A stretch of 64,000 bases of DNA, taken from Blastopirellula sp. J2-11 (GTDB taxonomy: Bacteria > Planctomycetota > Planctomycetia > Pirellulales > Pirellulaceae). Shown here one piece after another: positions 27,692-41,836 of the stretch (its first letter is position 1; every line of letters begins with the position of its first letter). Under the pieces are notes generated by a model. That model had not been told where the DNA came from, made no database searches, and worked only from the letters and a program-made list of their open reading frames with translations. Location: the NCBI RefSeq assembly GCF_024584705.1, contig NZ_CP097384.1, positions 5,146,001-5,210,000 on the forward strand, written 5' to 3'. The position numbers were made by a program, and so were the translations under genes.

Positions 27692-29320
27692 TTAGCGCTC
27701 CCGACGTTTGGCTCTAGCTCGCCGCTGGTTAATCTCACGGCGGCTGCGCACCTTCGCAGGCTTGGACCGGACTGGAGCATCGGACCGGACTGGATCGTTG
27801 GACCGGACTGGATCCATTTTTTCTGGCGGCGTTGATCGATCGGTTAGGTGATAGCGGGGGTAGGCGAATTGCGATGCTTCCTTGGCCGGGCTGGTCTTGG
27901 CAATTTCTCCGGCGGCGATCATTTGGTCCCAGGTCGGACTGAACTTGGTTCCGCTGATTCCGCTTTGGTCGCGGATCTTGGACTTGGTCGCTTGCTCTGG
28001 TTCGAGCCGCGTGATCGCGAGCCGAATTTTGGCTTGCAGTTTTTGCTCTTGCGAGCGCGTCTCTTGTTCGACCGCTTCGCCGCGCAGCGACTCGGTTTCG
28101 TGCAGCGCGACCTTCCACTTGCGGCCGGTCGGATCGTCCAGGCGACCTTCATCGATATCAACGCCCCATCGTTGACTCTGCCCTGCGTTGCCGCCGATCG
28201 TCAGCCACAAATGATGTTGCCCACTGCCAGGCTCAAACGGGCGGCGGCGGTTCACCAGCATCCATTGTTGGGCGAAACTTTCGCACCCAACGCTGGCCAA
28301 ATGAGACGTATCAATGCCGCGCCGCCCGAGCGTTTTTTGCGTGCCGCAGCAAAGAATCGGCGTGGCGCCGGCGTCGAGACAACATTGCACCAGATCGCGC
28401 AGCTGCGTCGCTTGGGCGCCGCCGCGCTTCGCCGTCCATTGCCGCGGATCGATCATCACCACTTCCAGTTGATGCTTCGCAATCCACGCACGCAGATGCG
28501 GCAAGTTGGCGGCGTCGGCCAGGCCGCTCATCGTCAGCGCCCAGATCCAATTCGGCTGTTGTTTCGAGCTAACGCCGTTCGCATCGTTCCACCGTCGCGC
28601 GAGATCGACCAACAGCTGACGCTCGCTGGTGCTGCTGAGGAACCCGACGCGAAATGCCCGAGCGGCGGCGATTTGTCCCAAGAATTTACCGCCGCTCGCC
28701 AGCGCCGCACACAAGTCAACGGCGAGCGAAGTCTTCATGCTTTTGCTCGGCCCAACGAGCACCGCCGGTTCGTTTTGCGCGAGCATGTTCGGTATCAACC
28801 ACTGCCGCGGTTCGGGCTCGTCTAAAAATTGTTCGGTCGTAAATTCCTGAAACGGGCTGCCGCCGTTCAGGTCGAGCCGGACAATTTTTCCGTCGCCTAA
28901 ATTTTCTTCGTCGGCAGCGTCGTCGTTCGAAAGCCGCTGCAGCAAGATTTCCGCGTAACGATCCGACTCCATTTCGTCGGCGTCGCAGTGCATGATTGCG
29001 TGGAGCAAGTTGATCGTTTGTTGCCGGTGATATCCGACGGGCGACAGCCGGTCGATCAGCTGCGGCACGTCGCTGGCGGAGCCGCCTTCCGCGTGCAATT
29101 GCAACATCGTCATGTAGAGATCGCGATGCCGTTTGCTTCGAAAACAAGCGGTTGGCGGCGGGTCGGCGGACAAGATCGTCGGCGAGATCAAAGCACAGGC
29201 CAACCACTGCGCTTCGAGCGTCTCTCCCTGCGTCCGATCGCGAACCGACGCCTCGTCGCGCAGCGCCGCATTACTCTTCCGCAACCGCGTCATCAACTGA
29301 CGAATTTCCTTGATCCTCAT
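27692..29320 (-). CDS. RepA-like/AAA_25 ATPase with C-terminal six-residue repeats
   Basis: 542 residues from the ATG at 29320 (the frame is open to 29413). Residues about 30-130 resemble the helical N-terminal domain of DnaB-type helicases (FRSKRHRDLYMTMLQLHAEG). A RecA-fold ATPase follows with Walker A GPSKSMKTS (about 190-198), a VVMIDP Walker B strand and LCCGTQKT, as in plasmid RepA/AAA_25 proteins. After a winged-helix-like region the C-terminus contains DPVRS-NDPVRS-DAPVRS repeats encoded by an 18-bp minisatellite, and ends very basic. No primase, relaxase or integrase is adjacent. It could be a replicon or mobile-element remnant or a defence-type ATPase. Confidence 0.75.
   Translation of the reverse strand: MRIKEIRQLMTRLRKSNAALRDEASVRDRTQGETLEAQWLACALISPTILSADPPPTACFRSKRHRDLYMTMLQLHAEGGSASDVPQLIDRLSPVGYHRQQTINLLHAIMHCDADEMESDRYAEILLQRLSNDDAADEENLGDGKIVRLDLNGGSPFQEFTTEQFLDEPEPRQWLIPNMLAQNEPAVLVGPSKSMKTSLAVDLCAALASGGKFLGQIAAARAFRVGFLSSTSERQLLVDLARRWNDANGVSSKQQPNWIWALTMSGLADAANLPHLRAWIAKHQLEVVMIDPRQWTAKRGGAQATQLRDLVQCCLDAGATPILCCGTQKTLGRRGIDTSHLASVGCESFAQQWMLVNRRRPFEPGSGQHHLWLTIGGNAGQSQRWGVDIDEGRLDDPTGRKWKVALHETESLRGEAVEQETRSQEQKLQAKIRLAITRLEPEQATKSKIRDQSGISGTKFSPTWDQMIAAGEIAKTSPAKEASQFAYPRYHLTDRSTPPEKMDPVRSNDPVRSDAPVRSKPAKVRSRREINQRRARAKRRER
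27764..27817. repeat. 18-bp tandem repeat, three copies, inside a coding region
   Basis: Three successive 18-base units start at 27764, 27782 and 27800, all beginning GGACCGGACTGGA. Because 18 is a multiple of three, the reading frame is kept and each unit encodes six residues (x-DPVRS type). Copy number may vary among strains. Confidence 0.85.
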
Positions 29321-29410
29321 CCCGTTCGCCCCCCCCCAATTTTGCGCGTAGATATCCGAGGTAGGGTGGGTGGAGCAAGCGATTTCCGGCGCACCAATTT
29401 CAAACGACAT

Positions 29411-29642
29411 CACCGCTTGCGCAACCCACCAATGCGATCCAATTGATCGACAATTTTGGTGGGTTACGCAAACCGATTTTGTTGGTTGATGATGGTCGAA
29501 TCAATCGCGGTTTTTGCTTCACCCATCCTACGATTTTGCAGTCGACCCGAAGTCCGTGCGCTTTGTCAACAGACAATTTTTGAGCCTGGGTGGCCCGACC
29601 CAGCCCACGCTGGTTCCGGTGGGTTGCGCAAACCGATTTTGT
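29411..29642. repeat. intergenic GGTGGGTT(A/G)CGCAAACCG repeat cluster
   Basis: Two direct 25-base copies (29458-29482 and 29618-29642) differ at one position, and a shorter inverted copy lies at 29411-29430 (CACCGCTTGCGCAACCCACC). Between them I see no gene, only AT-richer DNA. Such GGTGGGTTGCGC units are a known style of dispersed intergenic repeat; here they flank the RepA-like gene start. Confidence 0.65.
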
Positions 29643-29657
29643 AGTTCTACGATTTAA

Positions 29658-30425
29658 TTAGTCGATCTTGCTTTTCTTAGAACCATCATCACCACTCCGT
29701 TCGCTCCAGATGAACACTAGACGCAGCAGCGTCGAATCGAAAAAGAGCGACACGGATAGGATGCCGATTCCTGTCACCGTCGCTCGGTCTACCTGGGCGA
29801 TCTGCAGACACATGGCCAACAAAAGTGCGACACCGAGTGCGACAAACTGAGCAAGCAGGTGTTGATCGACTCGGCGCTGCGTCGCGATGATGAGAACCGG
29901 AATGCTGGCGGTGGACAACGTCAGGAAGAGAAACGCGTTGGCTGTGATGTCTCCGAAGAAAGAAGTTCCCCAGTCATAGTTAGGCGTCACTAGGCGTCGC
30001 GTGACGATCGCCAGTCCCATCGAGACGATCATGATCGAGAGTCCGACGTCTTTAATACTTATTTGCCCCTTGTTCGGCCGCGTCCCGTTCCATGCAAGCA
30101 CGATTCGCCCCGCGTAACCCCACGCATAGCAAGCTGCCGAGATGGCGAACATCGCGGCGAAATAATCGCTGGTCCAGGGTTGAATCGGACCATAGATCGC
30201 GATGATCGCCGTGCCGATTCCAACAAGCGCCAAAGTACGCACCGTCAGCGAGCACCGGGCCAGGGCTGCCCAGAGAGCGACGAGGCAAAACTTTTCGTGA
30301 ACGAAGATCGGTTCGCCATACATGGCGCTGCCGAATGTCGCGAACTGAACAATGTTTGCGGCGACGGCGATGCCGATTATCAGTCGATGGATGCTGGCAA
30401 GTTGCTGGGATGTACTGTCGGCCAT
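29658..30425 (-). CDS. multi-pass membrane protein, unrecognised
   Basis: 255 residues from the ATG at 30425 with AGGA six bases upstream; the frame is open to 30578. About seven hydrophobic segments are visible, for example LIIGIAVAANIVQFATFGSA, TVRTLALVGIGTAIIAIYG, ISIKDVGLSIMIVSMGLAIV and FVALGVALLLAMCL. There is no sensor, kinase or transporter motif I recognise. The C-terminus is basic (RSGDDGSKKSKID). It stands alone between the repeat cluster and the divergent PmoA-like gene. Confidence 0.7.
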   Translation of the reverse strand: MADSTSQQLASIHRLIIGIAVAANIVQFATFGSAMYGEPIFVHEKFCLVALWAALARCSLTVRTLALVGIGTAIIAIYGPIQPWTSDYFAAMFAISAACYAWGYAGRIVLAWNGTRPNKGQISIKDVGLSIMIVSMGLAIVTRRLVTPNYDWGTSFFGDITANAFLFLTLSTASIPVLIIATQRRVDQHLLAQFVALGVALLLAMCLQIAQVDRATVTGIGILSVSLFFDSTLLRLVFIWSERSGDDGSKKSKID

Positions 30426-30706
30426 TTGGATCCTGGAATCCCCATGCGAGTCGACCGCGCATTGACTCGACGATCGTGTAAGAACCCTGCCATTGGATGG
30501 CGCGGGTGTCTCTATCACGCCAAAAGTGGCGAAGATCGGCCCTAGCTCGGTAATATTGTCTCCGCGAAAACTACCCAATCATTGCAGCCCCCCCAACGAC
30601 CTGCTTTCAGGCCGCTGAGGATGTCCTCCCAGGTTGAACAAATCTTGCCAGCAACTTAACCTGGGGAGACTATCTCGCCTGTCCCCTCCCCCCGAAAGGT
30701 TGCAAG

Positions 30707-31945
30707 ATGTTCCGCACGCTAATTGCGTTAGCGCTGACCTTGCTCGTCTGCGACGCGGCCCTTGCCGCGAGTCTGAAACTGCAAATCACCGCGGCCGACC
30801 AGGCCGAAATCAATATCCCGGTTACGGTCGCGATTCCGACCGCGACCGCTGGAGACGCGCAAACTGCAACCGTTTCGCTTTCGGACGGAACGAAGCTGAC
30901 CGGTCAACTGACCGCGCCTCGTTTGTTGTCGAGCGCCGACGCCGCGAAAGAACGTGAGCTGACGTTTGTCGTGCCGAAATTAGACGCAGGCGCCAAGCTA
31001 ACCGCGACGGTCGAGTTCGGCGGCGGCGCCAGCGGCGAACAATTCCGCTGGAAAGACGAACCAGGCAAGTCGCTGGATCTGCTTTACGGCGACAAGCCGG
31101 TGTTGCGGTATATGTATGAAGCGCTCGATGACTCTTCCGCCGAGCGTCGTCATGAGACGTTCAAGGTTTATCATCATGTCTTTGACATGGACGGCGAGAA
31201 CCTGCTGACCAAAGGCCCCGGCGGATTGTTTCAGCATCATCGCGGGCTGTTCTACGGCTTCAATCGGATCAGCTATTCGGTCGACGGCCAAAAACAAAAC
31301 GCCGACGTTTGGCATTGTAACCACGGCGAATCGCAAGCTCACGTTCAAGTGCTGAAATCGGAAGCGGGCCCCGTACTTGGGCGCCAGTTGCTGCAAGTAG
31401 AGTGGCGCGGTCGCAATGGCGAAGCGTTCGCCGAAGAGCAACGTGAGCTAACGGTTTATCGCACGCCGGAAGGACGCCTGATTGAATTCGCGTCGCGACT
31501 CAACAGCAAAGTAGAAGATTTGAAGTTGGACGGGGATCCGCAGCACGCAGGCTTTCAGTTCCGCGCAACGCAGTTTGTGCCGGATAACACGGCCAAAAAG
31601 ACGTTCTACATTCGCCCTGACGGCAAAGGCAAGCCGGGCGCTTTCCGCAATTGGCCCGGCCAAAAGGAACATGTCGACCTGCCGTGGAACGTCTTGGTGT
31701 TTGAAGCGTTCGACAAGACCTATTCGAGCTGCTATCTCGATCGTCCGACCAATCCGAAACCGGCTCGCTTTAGCGAACGGGACTACGGCCGCTTTGGCTC
31801 TTACTTTGCGACCGACGTCTCGCCAGAGAAGCCGCTAGACGTCAACTATCGCATCTATCTGACCGAAGGGGAAATCGCTCCAGAAGCGATCGCCGAATCG
31901 TACGCCAGCTTCAATCAACCGCCGCAGGTCTCGATCGTTGAATAA
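30707..31945 (+). CDS. PmoA-like DUF6807 secreted protein
   Basis: 412 residues. A signal peptide ends about residue 20 (ALAASLKL). The rest matches the DUF6807 family, often mislabelled methane oxygenase PmoA: LRYMYEALDDSSAERRHETFKVYHHVFD region, HHRGLFYGFNRI, HCNHGESQAHV and the C-terminal FGSYFATDV. AAGG eight bases before the ATG supports the start. These proteins are abundant in planctomycetes and usually lie near carbohydrate-degrading genes. It overlaps the next gene by eight bases, so the two are translationally coupled. No particulate methane monooxygenase function should be inferred. Confidence 0.88.
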   Translation: MFRTLIALALTLLVCDAALAASLKLQITAADQAEINIPVTVAIPTATAGDAQTATVSLSDGTKLTGQLTAPRLLSSADAAKERELTFVVPKLDAGAKLTATVEFGGGASGEQFRWKDEPGKSLDLLYGDKPVLRYMYEALDDSSAERRHETFKVYHHVFDMDGENLLTKGPGGLFQHHRGLFYGFNRISYSVDGQKQNADVWHCNHGESQAHVQVLKSEAGPVLGRQLLQVEWRGRNGEAFAEEQRELTVYRTPEGRLIEFASRLNSKVEDLKLDGDPQHAGFQFRATQFVPDNTAKKTFYIRPDGKGKPGAFRNWPGQKEHVDLPWNVLVFEAFDKTYSSCYLDRPTNPKPARFSERDYGRFGSYFATDVSPEKPLDVNYRIYLTEGEIAPEAIAESYASFNQPPQVSIVE

Positions 31946-32669
31946 AACCTTCCCGCGAACGCAACTGGGCAAGTTTGCTTCGCGACTGCGCTGTTTGGCG
32001 ACTGCGCTCGTCTTGTTGATGGCGACCGTCTGTTTGTCGACTCGCGCGGATAATCTGCCCCAACCGTCCCCTACTCGACTCTTCAACGAGCGTGACCTGC
32101 AAGGCTGGCGTCCGGCGATCTGCTGCGACGCCAAGCTGCTGACTGCGCAGGAGCGCGAAACGTTGGCCGAGTTGGCCACCCAAGACATGAGCGTCCACTG
32201 GCAAGCGGCGTTCGGCATTTTGCAGTACGACGGAGCTGGTAAGCCGATCGAAACCGAGCAAACCTTCGGGCCATGTCGTTTGTCCTTCCAATGGAAGTGC
32301 GAACCCTGCTCGTCGGCTCAGATCGGTCTGCCGGGAGGCTGGAGCGTCGCGATTGGTGACGCTCCTAGTGACGGAGACGACGTCAGTCACGCTTCTGGCG
32401 CTATCTATGACGGCTGCCGCCGAGTCGTGAAGCCAACGCTCTGCGCCGATCGGCCGCTCGGTGAATGGAATCAAATGATGATCTATGTGCGCCGCCATCA
32501 AATCGATGTCTGGCTCAACGGGCGTCGCATCGCGATTTCGGACGAATTTTCGACCGAAATCGCAGGTCCCATGACGCTAGGCGGGGGCCCGGCGCCGCTC
32601 TATTTTCGCAATCTGCTGGTCGAACCGTTGGACGATTCGCCGAGTGAGCCAAATCCGCCGCTTCCCTAA
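31938..32669 (+). CDS. DUF1080-like secreted glycan-binding/3-keto-glycoside hydrolase-type protein
   Basis: 243 residues. The TTG at 31938 overlaps the stop of the PmoA-like gene by eight bases and is the only start that keeps the signal peptide (RLRCLATALVLLMATVCLSTRA, cleaved near residue 38). The mature part starts LFNERDLQGWRP, the DUF1080/3-keto-disaccharide hydrolase beginning, and has a concanavalin-like pattern (WNQMMIYVRRHQIDVWLNGRRI). Several Cys pairs suggest disulfides. With the neighbour it forms a two-gene operon for an extracytoplasmic carbohydrate function. Confidence 0.78.
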   Translation: MNKTFPRTQLGKFASRLRCLATALVLLMATVCLSTRADNLPQPSPTRLFNERDLQGWRPAICCDAKLLTAQERETLAELATQDMSVHWQAAFGILQYDGAGKPIETEQTFGPCRLSFQWKCEPCSSAQIGLPGGWSVAIGDAPSDGDDVSHASGAIYDGCRRVVKPTLCADRPLGEWNQMMIYVRRHQIDVWLNGRRIAISDEFSTEIAGPMTLGGGPAPLYFRNLLVEPLDDSPSEPNPPLP

Positions 32670-32763
32670 GGTTCGTTGACTACCCTAGAAAGCGCATCTA
32701 AAATCGGCTCCTTCCCCTTAGTTTACTACTCATAGATGCTGCAATCTCGCGGAAAGACTGCCC

Positions 32764-34715
<1,952 letters not shown>

Positions 34716-34719
<4 letters not shown>

Positions 34720-36950
34720 CCGAGCGTGCGGCCGTCGCGATCGACCATCGCGGCGGCCCAGCCGCCGGAGTCTTCTAGCGCCGCGTCAATTTCGCGGCGC
34801 GTCTGGATCGTCCATTGCACCGCGGCGATGATCTGCCGATAGGTCGCCGCATTCGCAGGCGCCAATCTCTGGCCGCGACGATCTTTTAGCCACTTCTCCA
34901 AAACTTGATGCACGCCGAAGCGGGTTTTCCAAACGTCGAGACTGACCTCGGCAATCGCCTGGTGCGGAGAAACGAAGATCTGTCCATCGATATATTTGGG
35001 ATAACCGCGACCAATCTCATAGTGCGTCGCCTCTTGTTCGTGCGACGGCTTGATTCGCAACAAATGGGCGTCGATCAAGCGCTGACCAAGCTGCGTTAGC
35101 TGCTTGGCCAACGACCATGTCTGCGGAAAAAAGAGTCGCGGATATTCGATTCGCAATTGGTCGGCGTAACGCTCTCGATAGCTGGTCGCATGAAACAATG
35201 CGTACAACAGCGCCGCAACGGACGGCGGCGTGATCGTGCAATCCTGGTCACAGGAGACGTCGGACCAGGTCGCGTTCCAGCGCTGCAGATGGACTTCGAG
35301 CCGCTGGAGACACAGATTAATTTGCCCTGAAATCGCGAGTGGTAAGATCGATTCGTTCCCGCGATTGTCGCTACGCAAGACGCCGTCGAGCGTGATCGCA
35401 TCGGTCACGCCGAAATAGTTGCACTCTTGTCCGGTCGGCATCTGCCGCCGCACGATCAACGCGATCGCATCTGTATGGTGGAGGGAGCCCATGATCTCGC
35501 GACGCGGCCAGTCAATCATCTCCGGCGTCCAATAGATCCAGCGATAATCGAACGGACGATAGAGCGCGCGGAGCGGACGTTCGCGCCATTGTTCGTCGGC
35601 CCGCAGCGACTCTCTGGCGTCGGCCAGTTTCCAAGAACGCGTATCCCCCGCCGGATACTTGGCGCCGCGACTGCGGGAAAAATAGTAAGCCCGGATTTCG
35701 TCATCCGTCAGGTGAACGTCACGAAACTGTCTAATTCTTTCGAGCAGTCTTTCTCGATCGGTGTCGATCACAATCTTGTCGCGAGCAGTCACCACCGCCG
35801 AAGCATACTTGGCGAAGAGTTCGAGAATCGGCAATCCGCGCTCATATTCGCTGGTTCGCGCTTCGTCTCGCTTCATGAAAAAGTAGTAGGGCGCCGACAG
35901 GGTGATCTCGTCAGTCGCGATTTCTTCGAACGGCTGGCCCGCGAGTCGCTCGAGCTTCGCCGCCCGCGTTCCCCACAGATCGCCCCGCTGTACGGTCGCG
36001 AATTCGGATTGGACGCCGGTCTTGGCGAACAGTCCGATGGCGACTCCTTGTTCGATGGCAAAGACATTTTCGTCATCTGGATCGGCCTCGCTTTTTTCCC
36101 GTTTCTTGACGTTGCCATGCAGATCGACCAGATGGATGCGATCAAAACCGCGGAGCAGCTCCCATCGCATGCCGCGAAACGTAGGATTGTCGAGATAGCC
36201 ATGATTGGTGAGAAACGCCAGGATGCCGACGCCGCTGCGGTCGAGATGCCGCTGAGCGAGCCGGAAAAACTGGACGTAATCATCATGCAGCCATAACTTC
36301 TTTTCTCGTAGCGGCGCTCCGGCGACTTGGTAGTAGTTGCGTGAAGGTTCGCCGGAGCCGGTCATCAGCGATTTGATCCAATCTCCATGGCTGACCGCTG
36401 CCGCCGAATAAGGAGGATTACCGACGATCACCGAAAAATGATCATCGTCAGACCAAGTGCTTTCCGCTAACGCATCGCCGATACGAATCTGAACTTCTTC
36501 TGCAGCAACATCGGTAACACCGGTCTCCCCCAAAAACTGGAGCAATCGTCGTTTGGCGTCCTCCGCCGCTTCTGGAAAAAGCTCGCACCCGAACAAACGG
36601 GGCAGCACCGCTTGGTGAACCGCCGCGGGCCAGTCTCGTTCGTTTCCAGCGGCGAGATAATTTTGGTAAATCTGGCGAACGGCCGCTTCCAGAAAAACGC
36701 CGTCGCCGCAGGCCGGATCCAGAATCGATACGAGCGGCGCATTGGTTTCCTGTCGCCGCGAATCATCCGCCAAACCCAGCGGCAAACCAAATTGCGACTT
36801 GAAACCATGGTCGACTGCTTGAATCATCGCCGCAGCGACTTCCGGCGGCGTGTAATAAACGCCGTGTCGCCGACGAAGCGAATCATCGGACTTTGCTAGT
36901 CGCGATTCAAAATTATCCCCCAGTACGGGCAAACCGCCGCCAACGCTCAT
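34716..36950 (-). CDS. adenine-specific DNA methyltransferase, type ISP-like, without nuclease or helicase
   Basis: 744 residues from the ATG at 36950, inside an ATGA overlap with the preceding gene's stop. [11 protein letters not shown], motif I DPACGDG (about 78-84), and the catalytic motif IV NPPY (about 178-181) define a gamma-class N6-adenine methyltransferase. The C-terminal half, including [21 protein letters not shown] and PFDYRWIYW, resembles the target-recognition region of type ISP and type IIG enzymes. I see no nuclease motif and no helicase domain. It is therefore a solitary methyltransferase, or one part of a split restriction or defence system. Alternative: regulatory methyltransferase. 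Confidence 0.85.
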
Positions 36951-37684
36951 TCCGTGCCTGGCTCGCTGGCCATTTCTTTCGCTTGGGGCGAGGATTGGGA
37001 GGGCGAGATCTTCAAGTCGATAACTCGCCCCTCCTTGGTAAGCATGGCCCACATGATTTTGTCGTCGTCATCAAACTCGACCGTAATCTGCCCACTTCCC
37101 TTTTCACCGACAATGTCATAGACGAAGACGTTGGCCTCTTCCTCTTGGATCGACGCCGACAAGTTCATATCACACTGGATAATTCCGCCGATCTCGGTCT
37201 GAATCGCGGGATCGCCTTCGATCGCTTTCACTAGTTCAGGATCGAGTGAGAGATCCCGCAAATCATCGGGGTCAAAATCAAGATCCCACTGCTGGTCCCC
37301 TTTGTGCAGAACAATTCTCTCAGGCACATCCCCCTCTTCGTAGACATGGAGCTGACCGCTTCCCTTGTCGCCGGAAACGTCATACACAAAAACATCATCT
37401 CCCGCCCCCATCGATTCGGACCAATTGATGGTACAGGAGGAGACTTCGCCGATCTCAGCCTGGAAGGTTTCATCCGATTGAACTGCGGCCGCAATCTGAT
37501 TGGCCTCCTCATTCATGGCCCATTGCATGAGACCCCCGCAGCAGCCGCAGACCAAGAGAAAGGGCGCCATCACTGCAAAAAGCACGCAACCGGAGACGCC
37601 AAAGATCCAGCCAGCCCCCGAACTCTTCTTGGCAGGTCGCGCCGAATAGTGATCATCGGCCGAAAAACGATCGTCGTTGCTCAT
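36947..37684 (-). CDS. single-pass membrane protein with two tandem Coa1-like domains
   Basis: 245 residues. A cytoplasmic Ser/Asp-rich start, one hydrophobic segment with a run of Cys and Gly residues near residues 27-52 (VMAPFLLVCGCCGG), then two similar extracytoplasmic domains. Each has VFVYDxxGxKGSGQ, near residues 98-112 and 187-201, resembling the Coa1/DUF3592-like alpha-beta fold. Its stop overlaps the methyltransferase start (ATGA), so translation is coupled. A function with DNA modification is not obvious; the pairing is the interesting point. The duplication is direct from sequence; the Coa1 resemblance is a weak family call. Confidence 0.6.
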   Translation of the reverse strand: MSNDDRFSADDHYSARPAKKSSGAGWIFGVSGCVLFAVMAPFLLVCGCCGGLMQWAMNEEANQIAAAVQSDETFQAEIGEVSSCTINWSESMGAGDDVFVYDVSGDKGSGQLHVYEEGDVPERIVLHKGDQQWDLDFDPDDLRDLSLDPELVKAIEGDPAIQTEIGGIIQCDMNLSASIQEEEANVFVYDIVGEKGSGQITVEFDDDDKIMWAMLTKEGRVIDLKISPSQSSPQAKEMASEPGTE

Positions 37685-37841
37685 AACAAATACTCAGCTC
37701 GCGCGAAGTTCAGTAATGCGAAGAGTATAGCGGGCCAGCCTTTGCGTCACAAACCGACGTAGCGCCAGGCCGTGTCTGCCGAATTTGTCTGCTAGTTGAT
37801 CGGGCTGACTGTCGCGCCGTTGGAAGCGCGAAAAGAAGAGC

Positions 37842-37858
37842 GGCAGGCACGGCCTGCC
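37842..37858. repeat. short hairpin repeat GGCAGGC-ACG-GCCTGCC
   Basis: Perfect 7-bp arms between the membrane-protein gene start and the rRNA terminator. It may belong to a dispersed intergenic repeat class. Confidence 0.4.
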
Positions 37859-37882
37859 CTACGCTACGCTACGCGCATAAAA

Positions 37883-37911
37883 AAAGCCCCAGCTGATATA
37901 GCTGGGGCTTT
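37883..37911 (-). terminator. rho-independent terminator of the rRNA unit
   Basis: Arms AAAGCCCCAGCT and AGCTGGGGCTTT around a five-base loop; on the minus strand a TTTTTTT run follows. It lies about 18 bases past the end of 5S rRNA. Confidence 0.9.
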
Positions 37912-37928
37912 GGAAGTAGTAAATAAAT

Positions 37929-38033
37929 CCGGCGATACCTACTTTCGCACTTGTGGTACTATCATCGGCTCGAAAAGCTTGACGGCTGTGTTCGGAATGG
38001 GAACAGGTATGACCTTTTCGATATGGTCACCGG
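37929..38033 (-). rRNA. rrf: 5S ribosomal RNA
   Basis: About 105 bases. The 5' end CCGGTGA pairs with the 3' end TCGCCGG. The internal CATTCCGAACACAG segment is the universal loop B/C sequence. It follows 23S rRNA on the same strand with a spacer of about 210 bases. Ends are estimated from pairing. Confidence 0.93.
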
Positions 38034-38245
38034 AAAAGGCTTGCGTCAACGTGAGGGCTGACGCGAGCCTGATGACTCATGGCAAACGGCGGACCGTGTT
38101 GAGCGGTCCGCATCGTAGTGGCCATTTGTCGCAGGTCTGAAGCATTGAAGCTTCTTCGTTCTCGTTCAACGGATTGAACTTGGAACCTGCGGCAAAGTAT
38201 TTGTCTAGAGAATGCTTTTCTCGAGTGAAAAGCGTTGAATATATG

Positions 38246-41124
<2,879 letters not shown>

Positions 41125-41456
41125 AATATTCAAAGCTCTTCAGCAAAGAACATCTTTCAAGCTATCGGACTTACTTACTGCCGACGCCTCACGGCGACGG
41201 CCATAGATATCCGATCTATTTAACGATATTCGCTCGAGAATTTCACCTTAAAATTAACCCCCAGCTTGTAGAACCGGGGGTCCGGTTACTTTTGCATTCT
41301 CTATATTCTCACGCTCACTTCCGCGGCCGCAAACTGAACTCGCCCCCTCCTTCCACTCCCCTTCACTTGCGTGACGAGTCGCTTCCAAAGAAAGCTCGTT
41401 TCAATCGCAAACCACATCTGCAAGACGTGATGAATGCCATCTACTTCATTTGCCAA

Positions 41457-41470
41457 ATTGTCAAAGAACT
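41457..41470 (-). promoter_or_regulatory. boxA-like antitermination element in the 23S leader
   Basis: The minus strand reads AGTTCTTTGACAATTTGG, close to the rRNA boxA TGCTCTTTAACAATTT. It lies about 60 bases after the expected transcription start and 330 before 23S. It would load NusB/S10 antitermination factors, needed because the unit lacks 16S with its own boxA. Confidence 0.65.
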
Positions 41471-41537
41471 CTTTTCCGCCGCAACTTTTCGGAGCAGCGT
41501 CTCCCTGTTGAAGACTTGTCCTCAACGGGAAGAAAGG

Positions 41538-41566
41538 AATTTATGACAAACCGGACCCAGTGTCAA
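41538..41566 (-). promoter_or_regulatory. rRNA promoter (TTGACA-N17-TAAATT)
   Basis: On the minus strand TTGACA at 41566-41561 and TAAATT at 41543-41538, separated by 17 bases. The -35 is perfect. It lies about 410 bases before the 23S 5' end. The region between 41567 and 41836 holds no gene I can support. Confidence 0.75.
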
Positions 41567-41836
41567 ACGGGGGCAGTGTCGTTTTCGTGAAGAGTTCAAA
41601 AAAGAATCACCGCCAAGGGATGCTAGAACGGCGTTCCACCCTGGATTTCTCGATGATAACGGCAGATTGCCGAATGTGAAAATTTTTGGAAGAAACGACC
41701 ATGTCGACATCGACTTGGGCTGCATGCAGATTCGTCATGACGAACCGGACCAGCAAATTTGGGCTTCGAAATCGAACCTTTCCGCGTGCCTGATTTTCCC
41801 TGTGCCCAGCCGTTTGATTACGGCGATTCGCGGCAT

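Noticed and set aside
30707-31945. Particulate methane monooxygenase subunit A
   Set aside because: The protein is a soluble secreted DUF6807 protein with no membrane helices; the PmoA name is a misannotation.
35427-36296. 289-codon frame antisense to the methyltransferase
   Set aside because: Shadow of a real gene with NPPY and motif I on the other strand.
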